Part shown: positions 40,623-49,452 of the stretch, piece by piece
Layout of the letters: every line of letters starts with the position of its first letter
Numbering within the stretch: the first letter of the stretch is position 1
Source of the DNA: Salsuginibacillus kocurii DSM 18087
Lineage (GTDB): Bacteria > Bacillota > Bacilli > Bacillales > Marinococcaceae
DNA: 64,000 nt
Direction of reading: 5' to 3'
NCBI RefSeq assembly: GCF_000377705.1
Contig: NZ_KB898623.1
Coordinates: 402,684 to 466,683, forward strand
Notes under the pieces: generated by a model
What the model was told of the DNA's origin: nothing
The model's input: the letters and a program-made list of their open reading frames with translations, nothing else
Database searches by the model: none
Position numbers and translations under genes: made by a program

Positions 40623-41000
40623 TTAATCAACCTTCTTTTCCCAGAGCCATGTAAATAATTGACTTTCTCCGTTTCGATATCTTACATCAATTTTCTCTGC
40701 TGTTGGGAAGGGACCATCAATAATTCGTCGCGAGAGAGATTCTGAAGTATGGTTCTCACTAATATCTAGCTGTTCATACATTTGAGTTACTTTTTTTTCA
40801 GCACTTTCTCCCCGGATCACACGATCATTATGTTGATATTCATATGTGTTTGGATTATCAAAGCTCCATTGATACGTATCACCTTCGGCTGTTTCTACAT
40901 AAACTCGGATAGCAAAAGCCTCCATTAATTCATCTGCATAAACATGCGCAGAGGGTGTAAATGCTAACAACAGAAGAAAGAATATTAGCAAATGCTTCAT
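40623..41000 (-). CDS. Secreted protein of unknown function
   Basis: 125 residues starting with a clear signal peptide (MKHLLIFFLLLLAFTPSA, cleavage likely after VYA near 23). The mature part of about 100 residues is rich in aromatic and acidic residues and would be beta-rich; it ends FTWLWEKK. Start set at the ATG six bases after AGAGGTG. No cysteines, no known motif and no family recognised. Separate from ald by about 140 bp. Confidence 0.6.
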   Translation of the reverse strand: MKHLLIFFLLLLAFTPSAHVYADELMEAFAIRVYVETAEGDTYQWSFDNPNTYEYQHNDRVIRGESAEKKVTQMYEQLDISENHTSESLSRRIIDGPFPTAEKIDVRYRNGESQLFTWLWEKKVD

Positions 41001-41044
41001 TTTAATCACCTCTTTATGTTTAAAGTGATCATGTTAGAAGCAAT

Positions 41045-41821
41045 TTATTCACTAATACTCTTTGAACGACGGCGGTGAATCACATCAATGCCTCCTGTCA
41101 CTTCTACGACAGACCCCGTAATCATATCCGCCTCATCCTCCGTTAAAAAAAGGACGGTTCTAGCAATATCTTCTCCACTTCCCGGGCGCCCGACCGGAGT
41201 GATATCATCATTAATTTCTTTTGCTGTTTCGATTGAAGCTTCTTTCATTTCATCCGTAATAATCCCCGGAGCCACCATATTAACTGTAATTCCATTTTCA
41301 GCTTCTTCGATTGATACTGTTTTCATAAGAGATAAGAGCCCTGTTTTAGCAGCTCCAAACGCAGAACGATACAGCCAGCCCGGCGCTGTATTCACACCTT
41401 GAAATCCATATGTAATAATTCGGCCAAATTGCTGCTCACGCATAATAGGTATCACTCGCTGGAATAAGTGAAACATAGCGGTTAAGTTCCCTTTAAGCAT
41501 TTCATCCCATTCACTCACAGTATAATCTGCCAGTTTTTTACGCTCAAAAATATATGGGCCTGCGTTGTTTACTAGTACGTCTATACGACCGAACGCTTCA
41601 TAAGCATGCTCAATCAGCCGATGCAAATCTTCCGGGTTGGTAACATCCCCCTGTACAAATTGGATCCGATCTGAGTAGGAGGCCCATTGATCCTGCATTT
41701 GGTTTACAGCTTCTTCATCAGAACGATAATTAATTGTGACTGAATACCCTTTCTGTAAAAAAGCTTCACTCACTTTTCTTCCCAATCCTTTTGATCCTGC
41801 TGTTACAACTACATGCCTCAT
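41045..41821 (-). CDS. SDR-family protein with altered catalytic residues (YtkK-like)
   Basis: 258-residue Rossmann protein of the short-chain dehydrogenase family. The cofactor loop reads TAGSKGLG (7-14), with NNAG near 87. Where the family has Ser and YxxxK, it shows ITYGFQGV and SAFGAAK: the active Tyr is Phe and the Ser is missing. The Lys is kept. A Tyr lies four residues before that Phe (LYRSAF) but at the wrong distance. It could be a non-classical SDR or a binding protein; in B. subtilis ytkK lies in this region. Its neighbour is the small secreted protein gene. GGAGG before ATG. Confidence 0.75.
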   Translation of the reverse strand: MRHVVVTAGSKGLGRKVSEAFLQKGYSVTINYRSDEEAVNQMQDQWASYSDRIQFVQGDVTNPEDLHRLIEHAYEAFGRIDVLVNNAGPYIFERKKLADYTVSEWDEMLKGNLTAMFHLFQRVIPIMREQQFGRIITYGFQGVNTAPGWLYRSAFGAAKTGLLSLMKTVSIEEAENGITVNMVAPGIITDEMKEASIETAKEINDDITPVGRPGSGEDIARTVLFLTEDEADMITGSVVEVTGGIDVIHRRRSKSISE

Positions 41822-42018
41822 AATGCTCCTCCCTCAACAGTTCTGTAATCATATACACTAAATTGTACAGAAGTTAGCTAAGGATTGTCGAATGTTTTGT
41901 CGGTTGGGCCAACATGATAAGCATTTGCTTTTTCACGTTCAACTGCTTACTCCTTCATTTACGAGTAGTTATTAGGAGGGAGCAAACTACAAAGAGGATT
42001 GAAAAGAAGAAGCTCTTT

Positions 42019-42195
42019 TCAATCCTTCGGCAAGTTATTGGTATCTGGGTGTTTTGTTTTTTGTTCATTTAATTTTTGTTCTTCCTTGTTATAACTGTCG
42101 TCACCCTTGTTTAATGTCGGTCCTACTTGATTATAAGCTGTTACCACTTGATCATGCACTTCCTGGTCGCCTGTTTGATACTCATCATTTGCCAC
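42019..42195 (-). CDS. Small hydrophilic protein, 58 residues
   Basis: Short gene, GTG start at 42193-42195 with AGGGGGAT five bases upstream, TGA stop at 42019-42021. The product begins MANDEYQTGDQEV (start written as Met) and is charged and Asn/Lys/Gln-rich, with no membrane segment or cysteine. Codon pattern is regular and the binding site strong. I do not know a family; the composition recalls small stress or spore proteins, which is only an impression. It is divergent from the universal stress gene at 42350. Confidence 0.6.
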   Translation of the reverse strand: MANDEYQTGDQEVHDQVVTAYNQVGPTLNKGDDSYNKEEQKLNEQKTKHPDTNNLPKD

Positions 42196-42299
42196 TTTAA
42201 ATCCCCCTTGTTAATTGGCTAGCTTGCCTGTTTCTTAAGCTTGTCTTAAGTAGAGGATATTATTCATAAAATGTCCGATTTTTCGTTCCAAATTTAGGG

Positions 42300-42305
42300 T
42301 ATAAT
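42300..42305 (+). promoter_or_regulatory. -10 box of the universal stress gene
   Basis: TATAAT at 42300-42305, about 45 bp before the start. The sequence GGGTAT overlapping it resembles a SigB -10, but no matching GTTT-type -35 is clear. Confidence 0.45.
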
Positions 42306-42349
42306 AGTAGTAGAAGAGAAGGCTTTCATTTTATAAGGGGGAAGGTAGT

Positions 42350-42790
42350 ATGACAATGTATAATACGGTATTAGTTGCTGTAGACGGGTCAGAAGAGGCC
42401 AAAACCGCCTTCAAAAAAGCCTGTCAAGTTGCTATTAATAACGAATCTTCTTTGATTATTGCACACATTATTGACACTAGGACTTTTGCTACAATTGAGC
42501 AGTATGACCGTACTATTGTTTCACGCGCGGAGACGCATGGAAAAGATATGCTTGATGGGTACAAGCAACAAGCAGAAGAAAAAGGAATTAAAGATGTGAA
42601 AACGGTCGTAGATTTTGGTTCACCAAAAGTGAAAATTCCAAAAGACCTTACGAAGCGGTATGAGGTGGATTTACTCATTACCGGGGCTACAGGTTTAAAT
42701 TATGTAGAACGAATGTTAATCGGAAGTGTATCAGAAGCTATTACCCGGCATGCCAACTGTGATGTATTAATTGTACGGCAAGCGGATTAA
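42350..42790 (+). CDS. Universal stress protein UspA family
   Basis: 146-residue ATP-binding Usp fold with DGSEEAK near 12 and the nucleotide motif GATGLNYVERMLIGSVS near 115-131 (G-x2-G-x9-GS), so it is of the ATP-binding subgroup. Starts with MTMYNTVLVAVDGS; ATG three codons later is an alternative, but the GGGGGAAGG site favours the first. Stress resistance role is by family. Confidence 0.85.
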   Translation: MTMYNTVLVAVDGSEEAKTAFKKACQVAINNESSLIIAHIIDTRTFATIEQYDRTIVSRAETHGKDMLDGYKQQAEEKGIKDVKTVVDFGSPKVKIPKDLTKRYEVDLLITGATGLNYVERMLIGSVSEAITRHANCDVLIVRQAD

Positions 42791-42888
42791 TCCTCACCGT
42801 GACGACAGAATAATAATTTGTTTCAATTCCAAAGACTCTGTTTTCTTTTACCATCTATTAAAACGCCAATTAGGAGCACCCTTGATAA

Positions 42889-42913
42889 AAAAAGCTGCCA
42901 TAGGCAGCTTTTT
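42889..42913 (-). terminator. Terminator of argGH
   Basis: A perfect 11-bp stem (42889-42899 with 42903-42913, AAAAAGCTGCC) is followed by T on the minus strand. Confidence 0.85.
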
Positions 42914-42918
42914 AAATC

Positions 42919-44304
42919 TTACTCCTTTGTTTCTTTCAGGTGTTCTTTAGCGTACTCGACCGCTTGTTCCACTTGTTTAAAACCAGTTCCGCCCTCACTG
43001 TTTCGGCGTGCAACCAGTGTTTCAGGCTGTAACACTTCATAAATGTCTTCTGCAAATAATGAACTAGCTTCTTTGTAGTTATCAAACGGAAGATCAAGCA
43101 AATAAATTCCTTTATCAATACATTGAAGAACCAGCTTCCCTACCACTTCATGGGCTTCTCTAAATGGCATTCCTTTGGTAGCAAGATAATCGGCAAGCTC
43201 GGTGGCATTTGAGAAGTCAGACTGAACAGCTGTCTTCATCGTTTCTGTTTGCACTTTCATTGTCTCCACCATGCCCGCAAATATATCAAGAGATCCTTTT
43301 ACTGTCTCGACAGTATCAAATATACCTTCTTTATCTTCCTGCATATCTTTATTATAAGCTAGCGGCAGTCCCTTCAGCATCGTCAACAACGAGAATAAAC
43401 TGCCATATACACGACCTGTTTTTCCACGCACTAATTCAGCCATGTCAGGGTTTTTCTTTTGCGGCATAATGCTGCTGCCGGTAGCAAACGTGTCATCCAG
43501 CTCCACAAACGAAAATTCTTCACTGGACCATAAAATCAACTCTTCTGCAAATCTGGACAGGTGCATCATCAGCGTAGAAGAGTTACTTAAGAACTCCAAC
43601 ACAAAATCCCGATCACTAACAGCATCTAAACTGTTTGAATACACGCTTTCAAACCCCAGGCTTTCGGCACTTTTTTGCCTGTCGATTGGAAATGTCGTGC
43701 CAGCAAGGGCGCCCGCACCAAGAGGTGAAATGTTCGTTCGCTTTAAGCTGTCCTGGAAGCGGTCAAAGTCGCGTGCGAGCATTTCAAAATACGCTAATAA
43801 ATGATGGGCAAACGATACTGGTTGCGCACGCTGCAAATGAGTATAGCCTGGAATAAGCGTTTCTACGTTCTCAGCTGCTTGTTCTACAAGTGCTGTTTGT
43901 AAATTGTGGATTTTTGTTAAAACTTCCTGTGTCTGTTTTTTTACATATAAATGCATATCGGTTGCTACTTGGTCATTTCTGCTTCGTCCTGTATGTAGCT
44001 TGCCACCAACCGGTCCGATCAAATCAATCAAGTGCTTTTCAATATTTAAATGAATGTCTTCATTTTCAACTTTATATTCAAGCTCGCCATTTTCAGCTTT
44101 TTTTTGCAGCTGTTTTAACCCATCTGTGATCTTAGCTGCTTCCTCGCCAGTTATAATCTCTTGTTCAGCAAGCATGCTAACATGAGCTAAGCTTCCTTCG
44201 AGATCTTCTTGCACAAGCAATTGATCAAAAGGGATGGATGCGCCGAACGCATCCACCCATTCTTCTGCCTGTTTTGTAAATCTGCCGCCCCAAAGCTTGG
44301 TCAT
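42919..44304 (-). CDS. argH: Argininosuccinate lyase
   Basis: Splits argininosuccinate into arginine and fumarate. 461 residues with MTKLWGGRF start, THLQRAQP with the catalytic His near 160, and the signature [12 protein letters not shown] (catalytic Ser) near 280. ATG overlaps the argG stop by four bases (ATGA). Last gene of argG-argH with its own terminator. Confidence 0.95.
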   Translation of the reverse strand: MTKLWGGRFTKQAEEWVDAFGASIPFDQLLVQEDLEGSLAHVSMLAEQEIITGEEAAKITDGLKQLQKKAENGELEYKVENEDIHLNIEKHLIDLIGPVGGKLHTGRSRNDQVATDMHLYVKKQTQEVLTKIHNLQTALVEQAAENVETLIPGYTHLQRAQPVSFAHHLLAYFEMLARDFDRFQDSLKRTNISPLGAGALAGTTFPIDRQKSAESLGFESVYSNSLDAVSDRDFVLEFLSNSSTLMMHLSRFAEELILWSSEEFSFVELDDTFATGSSIMPQKKNPDMAELVRGKTGRVYGSLFSLLTMLKGLPLAYNKDMQEDKEGIFDTVETVKGSLDIFAGMVETMKVQTETMKTAVQSDFSNATELADYLATKGMPFREAHEVVGKLVLQCIDKGIYLLDLPFDNYKEASSLFAEDIYEVLQPETLVARRNSEGGTGFKQVEQAVEYAKEHLKETKE

Positions 44305-45506
44305 ACGTTTTGCCCCTTTTTATTAACCATGCTGTGGACTTTTGTTGGTAGACCCCATAAGGAGATAAATCCGACAGCTGCATTGTGGTCAAATTCGTCT
44401 TCTGTATTGTACGTAGCAAGCTTTTCATTATACAAGGAATACTCTGATTTACGTCCTTCTACAATCGCATGGCCTTTGAAGAGCTTCACGCGCACAAGAC
44501 CGGTTACGTTTTCCTGTGTTTCAGCCAAGAACGCTTCGAGCGCAGAACGGATTTGCGAGAACCAGAGGCCTTCGTAGATAACTTCAGATAGTTTCTTTTC
44601 AATTTGCGGTTTGAAGTGAGCTACTTCTTTAGGAAGCGTTAGATCTTCAAGTTCTTTGTGAGCTTTGATTAAAGTCATCGCCCCTGGGCATTCATAAACT
44701 TCACGTGATTTAATTCCGACCATGCGGTTCTCTACGTGGTCAATACGGCCAACCCCGTGTTTTCCAGCAATGTCATTCAGCTCAAGAATCAATTCGTGCA
44801 ATTCATAGCTTTTTCCATTAAGTGTAACTGGCTTGCCTTTTTCAAAACCAATTTCGATCGTTTCCGCTTCATCAGGTGTTTCTTCAATTGGATTTGTTAA
44901 GTCATAAGCACCTTCTGGCGGTGTCGCCCAAGGGTCTTCAAGAATGCCGCATTCGTTGCTTCTCCCCCACAAATTCTGGTCAATAGAATATGGATTATCA
45001 AGGTCAACCGGTACTGGGATATTATGCTTTTTAGCATACTCCAATTCCTCATCACGAGACCATTGCCATTCACGTACTGGTGCTACTACTTCAAGTTCTG
45101 GGTTTAGCGCTTGAATAGAAACTTCAAAACGTACTTGGTCATTCCCTTTACCAGTACAGCCATGACCAATCGCATCTGCATTTGTTTGTTCAGCGATCTC
45201 CACTAGTTTCTTAGAAATAAGGGGACGGGACAAAGCTGAAACGAGTGGATATTTCTGTTCATACATCGTATGGGCCTGCATCGCCGGAAGTACGAATTCT
45301 TCAGCAAATTCTTTTTTAGCATCAATCGTATAAGAATGAATAGCTCCAACTTCCAACGCTTTATTTTTAACAAATTCTAAGTCTTTGCCTTCTCCTACAT
45401 CAAGACCAACTGCGATCACATCATATCCGTTATCTTTTAACCATTGTATCGCCACCGATGTATCCAATCCGCCAGAATAAGCTAATACAATTTTTTTATT
45501 TGCCAC
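44301..45506 (-). CDS. argG: Argininosuccinate synthase
   Basis: ATP-driven joining of citrulline and aspartate. Start set at the GTG (45504-45506) giving [17 protein letters not shown] (401 residues), with GGAGG eight bases before it; the open frame goes on seven codons upstream. ATP loop AYSGGLDTS at 9-17; [13 protein letters not shown] near 115. Two ARG-box-like sites overlap its leader, so arginine repression by ArgR/AhrC is expected. Confidence 0.95.
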   Translation of the reverse strand: MANKKIVLAYSGGLDTSVAIQWLKDNGYDVIAVGLDVGEGKDLEFVKNKALEVGAIHSYTIDAKKEFAEEFVLPAMQAHTMYEQKYPLVSALSRPLISKKLVEIAEQTNADAIGHGCTGKGNDQVRFEVSIQALNPELEVVAPVREWQWSRDEELEYAKKHNIPVPVDLDNPYSIDQNLWGRSNECGILEDPWATPPEGAYDLTNPIEETPDEAETIEIGFEKGKPVTLNGKSYELHELILELNDIAGKHGVGRIDHVENRMVGIKSREVYECPGAMTLIKAHKELEDLTLPKEVAHFKPQIEKKLSEVIYEGLWFSQIRSALEAFLAETQENVTGLVRVKLFKGHAIVEGRKSEYSLYNEKLATYNTEDEFDHNAAVGFISLWGLPTKVHSMVNKKGQNV

Positions 45507-45524
45507 TACAAAACCCTCCATAAA

Positions 45525-45562
45525 CATGAATATAAATACTAATAATATTATTTTTATGCATT
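45525..45562 (-). promoter_or_regulatory. Tandem ARG boxes before argG
   Basis: 45525-45542 (CATGAATATAAATACTAA) agrees with the Bacillus ARG box CATGAATAAAAATTCAAG at 14 of 18 bases. A second, weaker copy on the opposite strand is at 45545-45562 (12 of 18), 20 bp away. They lie just upstream of the binding site of argG, inside the expected leader. Confidence 0.6.
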
Positions 45563-45823
45563 ACAGGTAAAAGAAGAAAGAGAATAAAGATCCTCTTAAT
45601 TAACTGCGTATGCGTATCTATCATTTGATAATCTTTACTTTATCATCGCTCTTAGCAAAAATCAATACTTATTCATTTAAAAGTATAAAAATAAATTCTT
45701 TTTAAAGTGATTTTCTATACATCCCCGTAATTATAATACATTCAGCACTGTTCTACACATGTATTTCAAAAATGTATATGCAGTTTTTTTGCTCCTAATA
45801 AGAAAGTGCGCACTTTCACTTCA
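45563..45823. other. Intergenic region argG/ecsC
   Basis: No gene. Strongly AT-rich; the argG promoter must lie here, but many A/T hexamers prevent one clear choice. A perfect 16-bp palindrome GAAAGTGCGCACTTTC is at 45802-45817. Confidence 0.4.
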
Positions 45824-45864
45824 TAAAAAAAGGAGACATGGTATATTCCCATTAGGTCTCCTTT
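45824..45864 (-). terminator. Terminator of the lon-ecsC unit
   Basis: AAAGGAGAC (45829-45837) pairs with GTCTCCTTT (45856-45864), and on the minus strand T follows. It lies beyond the EcsC-family stop. Confidence 0.8.
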
Positions 45865-45889
45865 ATCTCTCATATATTTATACAGTATT

Positions 45890-46747
45890 TTATTCAGTGA
45901 AGGTACTCCCGTTCAAGCGCTCTTTATCAATGATCCACCGCTTCTCATAATAATGGCGAGCTATCGTCGAGACTTGCTGGGAGAAGCGATAATTTATTGT
46001 AGCCCCTACTGCCATCCCGATGACAGGCAGTCCTTGAATTGCTTTCTTGCGCAGAGAGCTTAAAACTACTGCCTTTACAGCTTGACGCAAAGGTTGCTGC
46101 AACCAATTTGCATCAATGATATCCTCTTCTTCATCATAAAAATAAGGATCAATTTCATCGCCCATTCTCTCCTGCAGGCCTTTCCAGGCTTCTTCTCTTG
46201 CTCCTTTAGGGAGAGAAGCGGCATGAAATACACTCAAAGCAGTCATTAATTCATACGGGCTCCTGAGGTCATAGCCATAAGTCATCGCTGTGAGCTGAAC
46301 CGTTCGTAAATTAATCAACAACATACAAATTAAATCAGTCCCTAGTAAGAGCGGACCGCCAAAACCAGCAGCACCACCCTGTCCGAGGGAAAGTAAACGC
46401 TGCTTTGCTGTTTGTTGAAGAAGGAGATAATTCAACTGCTCTAAACGCAGCTGGCCTAGGTCTTCTATTTGCTGGATGTCTGATTGAAAAACACGTGCCG
46501 CATTAATAAGGCGTTCTTCCGCTTCTTGATGTAGCTTTGTATTTAACGTGATAGACTGGGCATAAAATAAAAATTGGTCGATTCGATCCAACACACTTTG
46601 CTGCTTTTGTTTTGACAAGCGTTCAAATGTATCTTTCGTCCAGTTCAGCGAAAGACGCTCTGCCTCGATCGTATGATCCGTGACAAATTCAGTTTCCCAC
46701 TCTTCAATGGCTCTTAATCGGTCTCGCTCCTGGTCTGTTAGTGGCAT
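45890..46747 (-). CDS. EcsC family protein
   Basis: 285 residues of the EcsC family: mostly helical, with a glycine-rich hydrophobic segment (GQGGAAGFGGPLLLGTDLICMLLINL without the last residues) near 122-146 and a second (IQGLPVIGMAVGA) near 238-250. EcsC is the third protein of the B. subtilis Ecs system, whose molecular task is unclear. Here it is separate from ecsAB and begins directly after the Lon-like gene (TAA then ATG), so the two form an operon. Could act with the protease; that is a context inference. Confidence 0.8.
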   Translation of the reverse strand: MPLTDQERDRLRAIEEWETEFVTDHTIEAERLSLNWTKDTFERLSKQKQQSVLDRIDQFLFYAQSITLNTKLHQEAEERLINAARVFQSDIQQIEDLGQLRLEQLNYLLLQQTAKQRLLSLGQGGAAGFGGPLLLGTDLICMLLINLRTVQLTAMTYGYDLRSPYELMTALSVFHAASLPKGAREEAWKGLQERMGDEIDPYFYDEEEDIIDANWLQQPLRQAVKAVVLSSLRKKAIQGLPVIGMAVGATINYRFSQQVSTIARHYYEKRWIIDKERLNGSTFTE

Positions 46748-49189
46748 TTACTCGTTTTCCCTGCCTTTCTCTAGATCTTGTTCACGCCGGACTGTTTTTA
46801 ACGTTTCAAACATTTGATCTATTCGGGTCTGCACGTAACCAAAACCTGTTTGTTCTGGATAACGTCCTTTCTCATCAGCGTTTCCTGCTTTCACACCTGT
46901 TAAGATTTCAAACCCTTCCTTAATCGATTCAACTGCCCAGATGGTAAAGCTGTCATTCTCAATAGCTTCCACCACTTCGTGGGCAAGCATCAGATTCTGG
47001 ATATTTTGCTTAGGGATCATGACTCCCTGGTCTCCTGTAAGTCCTCGTTCTTTACAAATTGCAAAAAACCCTTCTATTTTTTCATTCACACCGCCAATCG
47101 GTTGAATTTCTCCAAACTGATTAACCGACCCTGTAACCGCAATATCTTGGCGGATAGGAAGACGACTAATGGAGGAAAGAAGTGCATAAAGCTCTGTACT
47201 CGAAGCACTATCCCCATCAATCATATTATAAGATTGTTCAAAGGTGATACTAGCTCCTAGGGGAATCGGGTGTGAAAAAGCAAATTCCCCCTGCAAATAA
47301 CCTGATAAAATATACAGCCCTTTCGTATGAATCGGCCCTGTAAGTAGTGACTCCCGGTCAATATTCACAATTCCTTTCTGACCAACATACGTCCGGGCCG
47401 TGACCCGGTGAGGCAGCCCAAAGGAATAATTACCGGTGCGAAGAACAACAAGTCCGTTAATTTGCCCAATTTGTTCACCGCTCGTAGAAATCATTACATT
47501 GCCTTCTTCTACTGCCTCTTGCATCGTTGATTCTGTAAGACCAGAACGATAACGTCGTTCTTCCAATGCTCTTTTTATATGAGGATTTTCGATAGTGTTT
47601 GCATGCTCGCGCTCGGCCCAATAATTCGCCTCGACAAGTACTTCTGTTATCTCATGAAACCTAGTCGACATTTTCTCTTGATGACCGACAAGCCTGGATG
47701 AATAATCAATGAGGTGAGCCAGTGCTTCTTTGGTAAGGTGACGTAGTTGTTCTTTATTACAGAAAGAAGCTACAAATGAAGCGTATTCTAATTGATGATG
47801 CTTATTTCGTTCCATTTTTGTTTGAAAATCAACTTTTACTTTAAATAATTTTCGAAAGTCAGGGTCGTGACGGTACAACAGTTGATGCTGTTCTGCTGTT
47901 CCAATCAATAATAATTTTACATTTACCGGTACAGGCTCTGGTTTCATTGTTATCTTAGTCATAAGGCCCGCCTCTTCATACGGGCTTTCCATTCGTAATT
48001 CACCTGTTTTAAGGACCCGTTTCAGCGTCTGCCAAACATGGGGCTGACGTAATACATCATCCACTTGCATAATTAAATACCCGCCATTCGCTTTATGAAA
48101 GGATCCTGACTTGATCATCGTCATATCTGTTACTACAGTTCCAAAAGAGCTTTTATGGTCAATACGCCCAAAGACGTTGGAAAAAGAAGGATTAAGTTCA
48201 TTGATCACTGGAGCTCCTTCTGTCTGCGAATGATCGACAAGGACATGGACGCGATATTTTGCTTCATTCGTTTGTTCCTTTTTTTGCAACATTTCTGATA
48301 AGGATGCTTCTTCTTTGTCTTTTTCTTCTTCTTTAGGGGCCATCTCCCGCCAGTGCGTAATAATATCCAGTTCAACCTCATCCAGGTATTCTTGGACATT
48401 CGCTGCCTCTGAAAACGAATCTTTTACAGCAATGATAAAGCCGCCAATCGCTTCTCGTACCGTTCGAGCTTCCATTTCCCGCCACTGGTTCTGCAAATGC
48501 TGCTTCTCCCGTTGATCTTCACGCACTCGTTCATTAACAATTTTTGTTAACTGTCTGCTTCGTTCGATCAAGGCGTCCCGCTGCCCTTTGGAAAGTTCTT
48601 TGAACGATTCTTCCTGAAAAGCTTCACCTGTTTCGGTCATAGGTACAGCCACAATTCCATTTTGCGTTCGCTGCATTGTAAACTCTTCATGATTCAGCTG
48701 TTCCTCAAGCTTCTCCCACCGTTCTTTCGACTTTTCTTCAAACTGCTGAGCCATTTTTATGCGTCTGCGTTCGAACGCTTTACTTTTTAGAACTTTTCCA
48801 ATTTCCTCTTTAATATCCTGCATCATACGCTCAATTTCCGCTTGTAGCCTAGTGCCTTCACCGGCAGTCACTTGTAAGACCCGAGGATGATCAGGGTTTT
48901 TAAAATTATGCACATAAAGAAGGTCCAATGGCGTCTTTTGCTCATTCGCAATTTGCTTTGCTTTGCGTTTGGCAAATGTCGTGCGCCCCGAACCACTTTG
49001 GCCTGTTATGAATAAATTGTAACCTTCATTTTGTACTTGCAGCCCAAACTCTAACGCCTTTACCGCTCGCTCTTGTCCAATCATTCCCGCTTGTCCTTCA
49101 TCAATTTCTGCGGTGGTCTGAAATGGAAACATTGAAGGATTACAATGATTGACTAATTGCTGCTTATCCACCTTTAAACTGGCACGCAT
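46748..49189 (-). CDS. ATP-dependent Lon-family protease (LonB/YcbZ-like)
   Basis: 813-residue protein with an N-terminal AAA-type region and a C-terminal Lon proteolytic domain. The P-loop is GQSGSGRTTF near 60, with Arg where Lys is usual, and the family-type insert with coiled helices follows (about 110-240). The catalytic dyad is S661 in DGDSASST and K704 in VNEKIEGF, 43 residues apart as in Lon. It matches the PF13654-type group, not the classical Lon or the LonB of spores. Cytosolic quality control is the likely role; the substrate is unknown. ATG with GGAAGGGG. It is coupled to the EcsC-family gene. Confidence 0.85.
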   Translation of the reverse strand: MRASLKVDKQQLVNHCNPSMFPFQTTAEIDEGQAGMIGQERAVKALEFGLQVQNEGYNLFITGQSGSGRTTFAKRKAKQIANEQKTPLDLLYVHNFKNPDHPRVLQVTAGEGTRLQAEIERMMQDIKEEIGKVLKSKAFERRRIKMAQQFEEKSKERWEKLEEQLNHEEFTMQRTQNGIVAVPMTETGEAFQEESFKELSKGQRDALIERSRQLTKIVNERVREDQREKQHLQNQWREMEARTVREAIGGFIIAVKDSFSEAANVQEYLDEVELDIITHWREMAPKEEEKDKEEASLSEMLQKKEQTNEAKYRVHVLVDHSQTEGAPVINELNPSFSNVFGRIDHKSSFGTVVTDMTMIKSGSFHKANGGYLIMQVDDVLRQPHVWQTLKRVLKTGELRMESPYEEAGLMTKITMKPEPVPVNVKLLLIGTAEQHQLLYRHDPDFRKLFKVKVDFQTKMERNKHHQLEYASFVASFCNKEQLRHLTKEALAHLIDYSSRLVGHQEKMSTRFHEITEVLVEANYWAEREHANTIENPHIKRALEERRYRSGLTESTMQEAVEEGNVMISTSGEQIGQINGLVVLRTGNYSFGLPHRVTARTYVGQKGIVNIDRESLLTGPIHTKGLYILSGYLQGEFAFSHPIPLGASITFEQSYNMIDGDSASSTELYALLSSISRLPIRQDIAVTGSVNQFGEIQPIGGVNEKIEGFFAICKERGLTGDQGVMIPKQNIQNLMLAHEVVEAIENDSFTIWAVESIKEGFEILTGVKAGNADEKGRYPEQTGFGYVQTRIDQMFETLKTVRREQDLEKGRENE

Positions 49190-49283
49190 TCTAAGCAGTC
49201 CCCTTCCTCTTTTTTCTACTAAAATAAAAGTATGTAAATAATTATTCTCTCTATATCATATCATAATCAGAAAAGCGAAGGGT

Positions 49284-49360
49284 GTTTGATAGCCGGGCGG
49301 GACGCTGCTCGGTGGCGTGGAGGTTGTGACCTCAAGCGCGGTTCACATGCGGTATCAAAC
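49284..49360. other. Structured GC-rich element between lon-like gene and ackA
   Basis: GTTTGATA (49284-49291) pairs with TATCAAAC (49353-49360), enclosing hairpins CCGGGC/GCTCGG (49293-49298 with 49307-49312, one G-U) and GAGGT-TGTG-ACCTC (49320-49333). An alternative ACGC/GCGT stem overlaps the first. The element is much richer in G+C than the flanks. It is the size of a tRNA but does not fit one. No product can be assigned. Confidence 0.5.
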
Positions 49361-49404
49361 CGCTTCCCCGTCTAGAAAAAAGCCAACTCATTTGAAATGC
49401 AAAA

Positions 49405-49435
49405 AAACCGGTCTTTGTATCGTAAAGACCGGTTT
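49405..49435 (-). terminator. Terminator of ackA
   Basis: A perfect 12-bp stem (49405-49416 with 49424-49435) is followed by T on the minus strand, just past the ackA stop. Confidence 0.85.
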
Positions 49436-49452
49436 CATTAATTAATCCGTAC

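Noticed and set aside
49284-49360. Possible tRNA gene
   Set aside because: Length and outer stem fit, but there is no seven-base anticodon loop, D-arm or proper T-loop.
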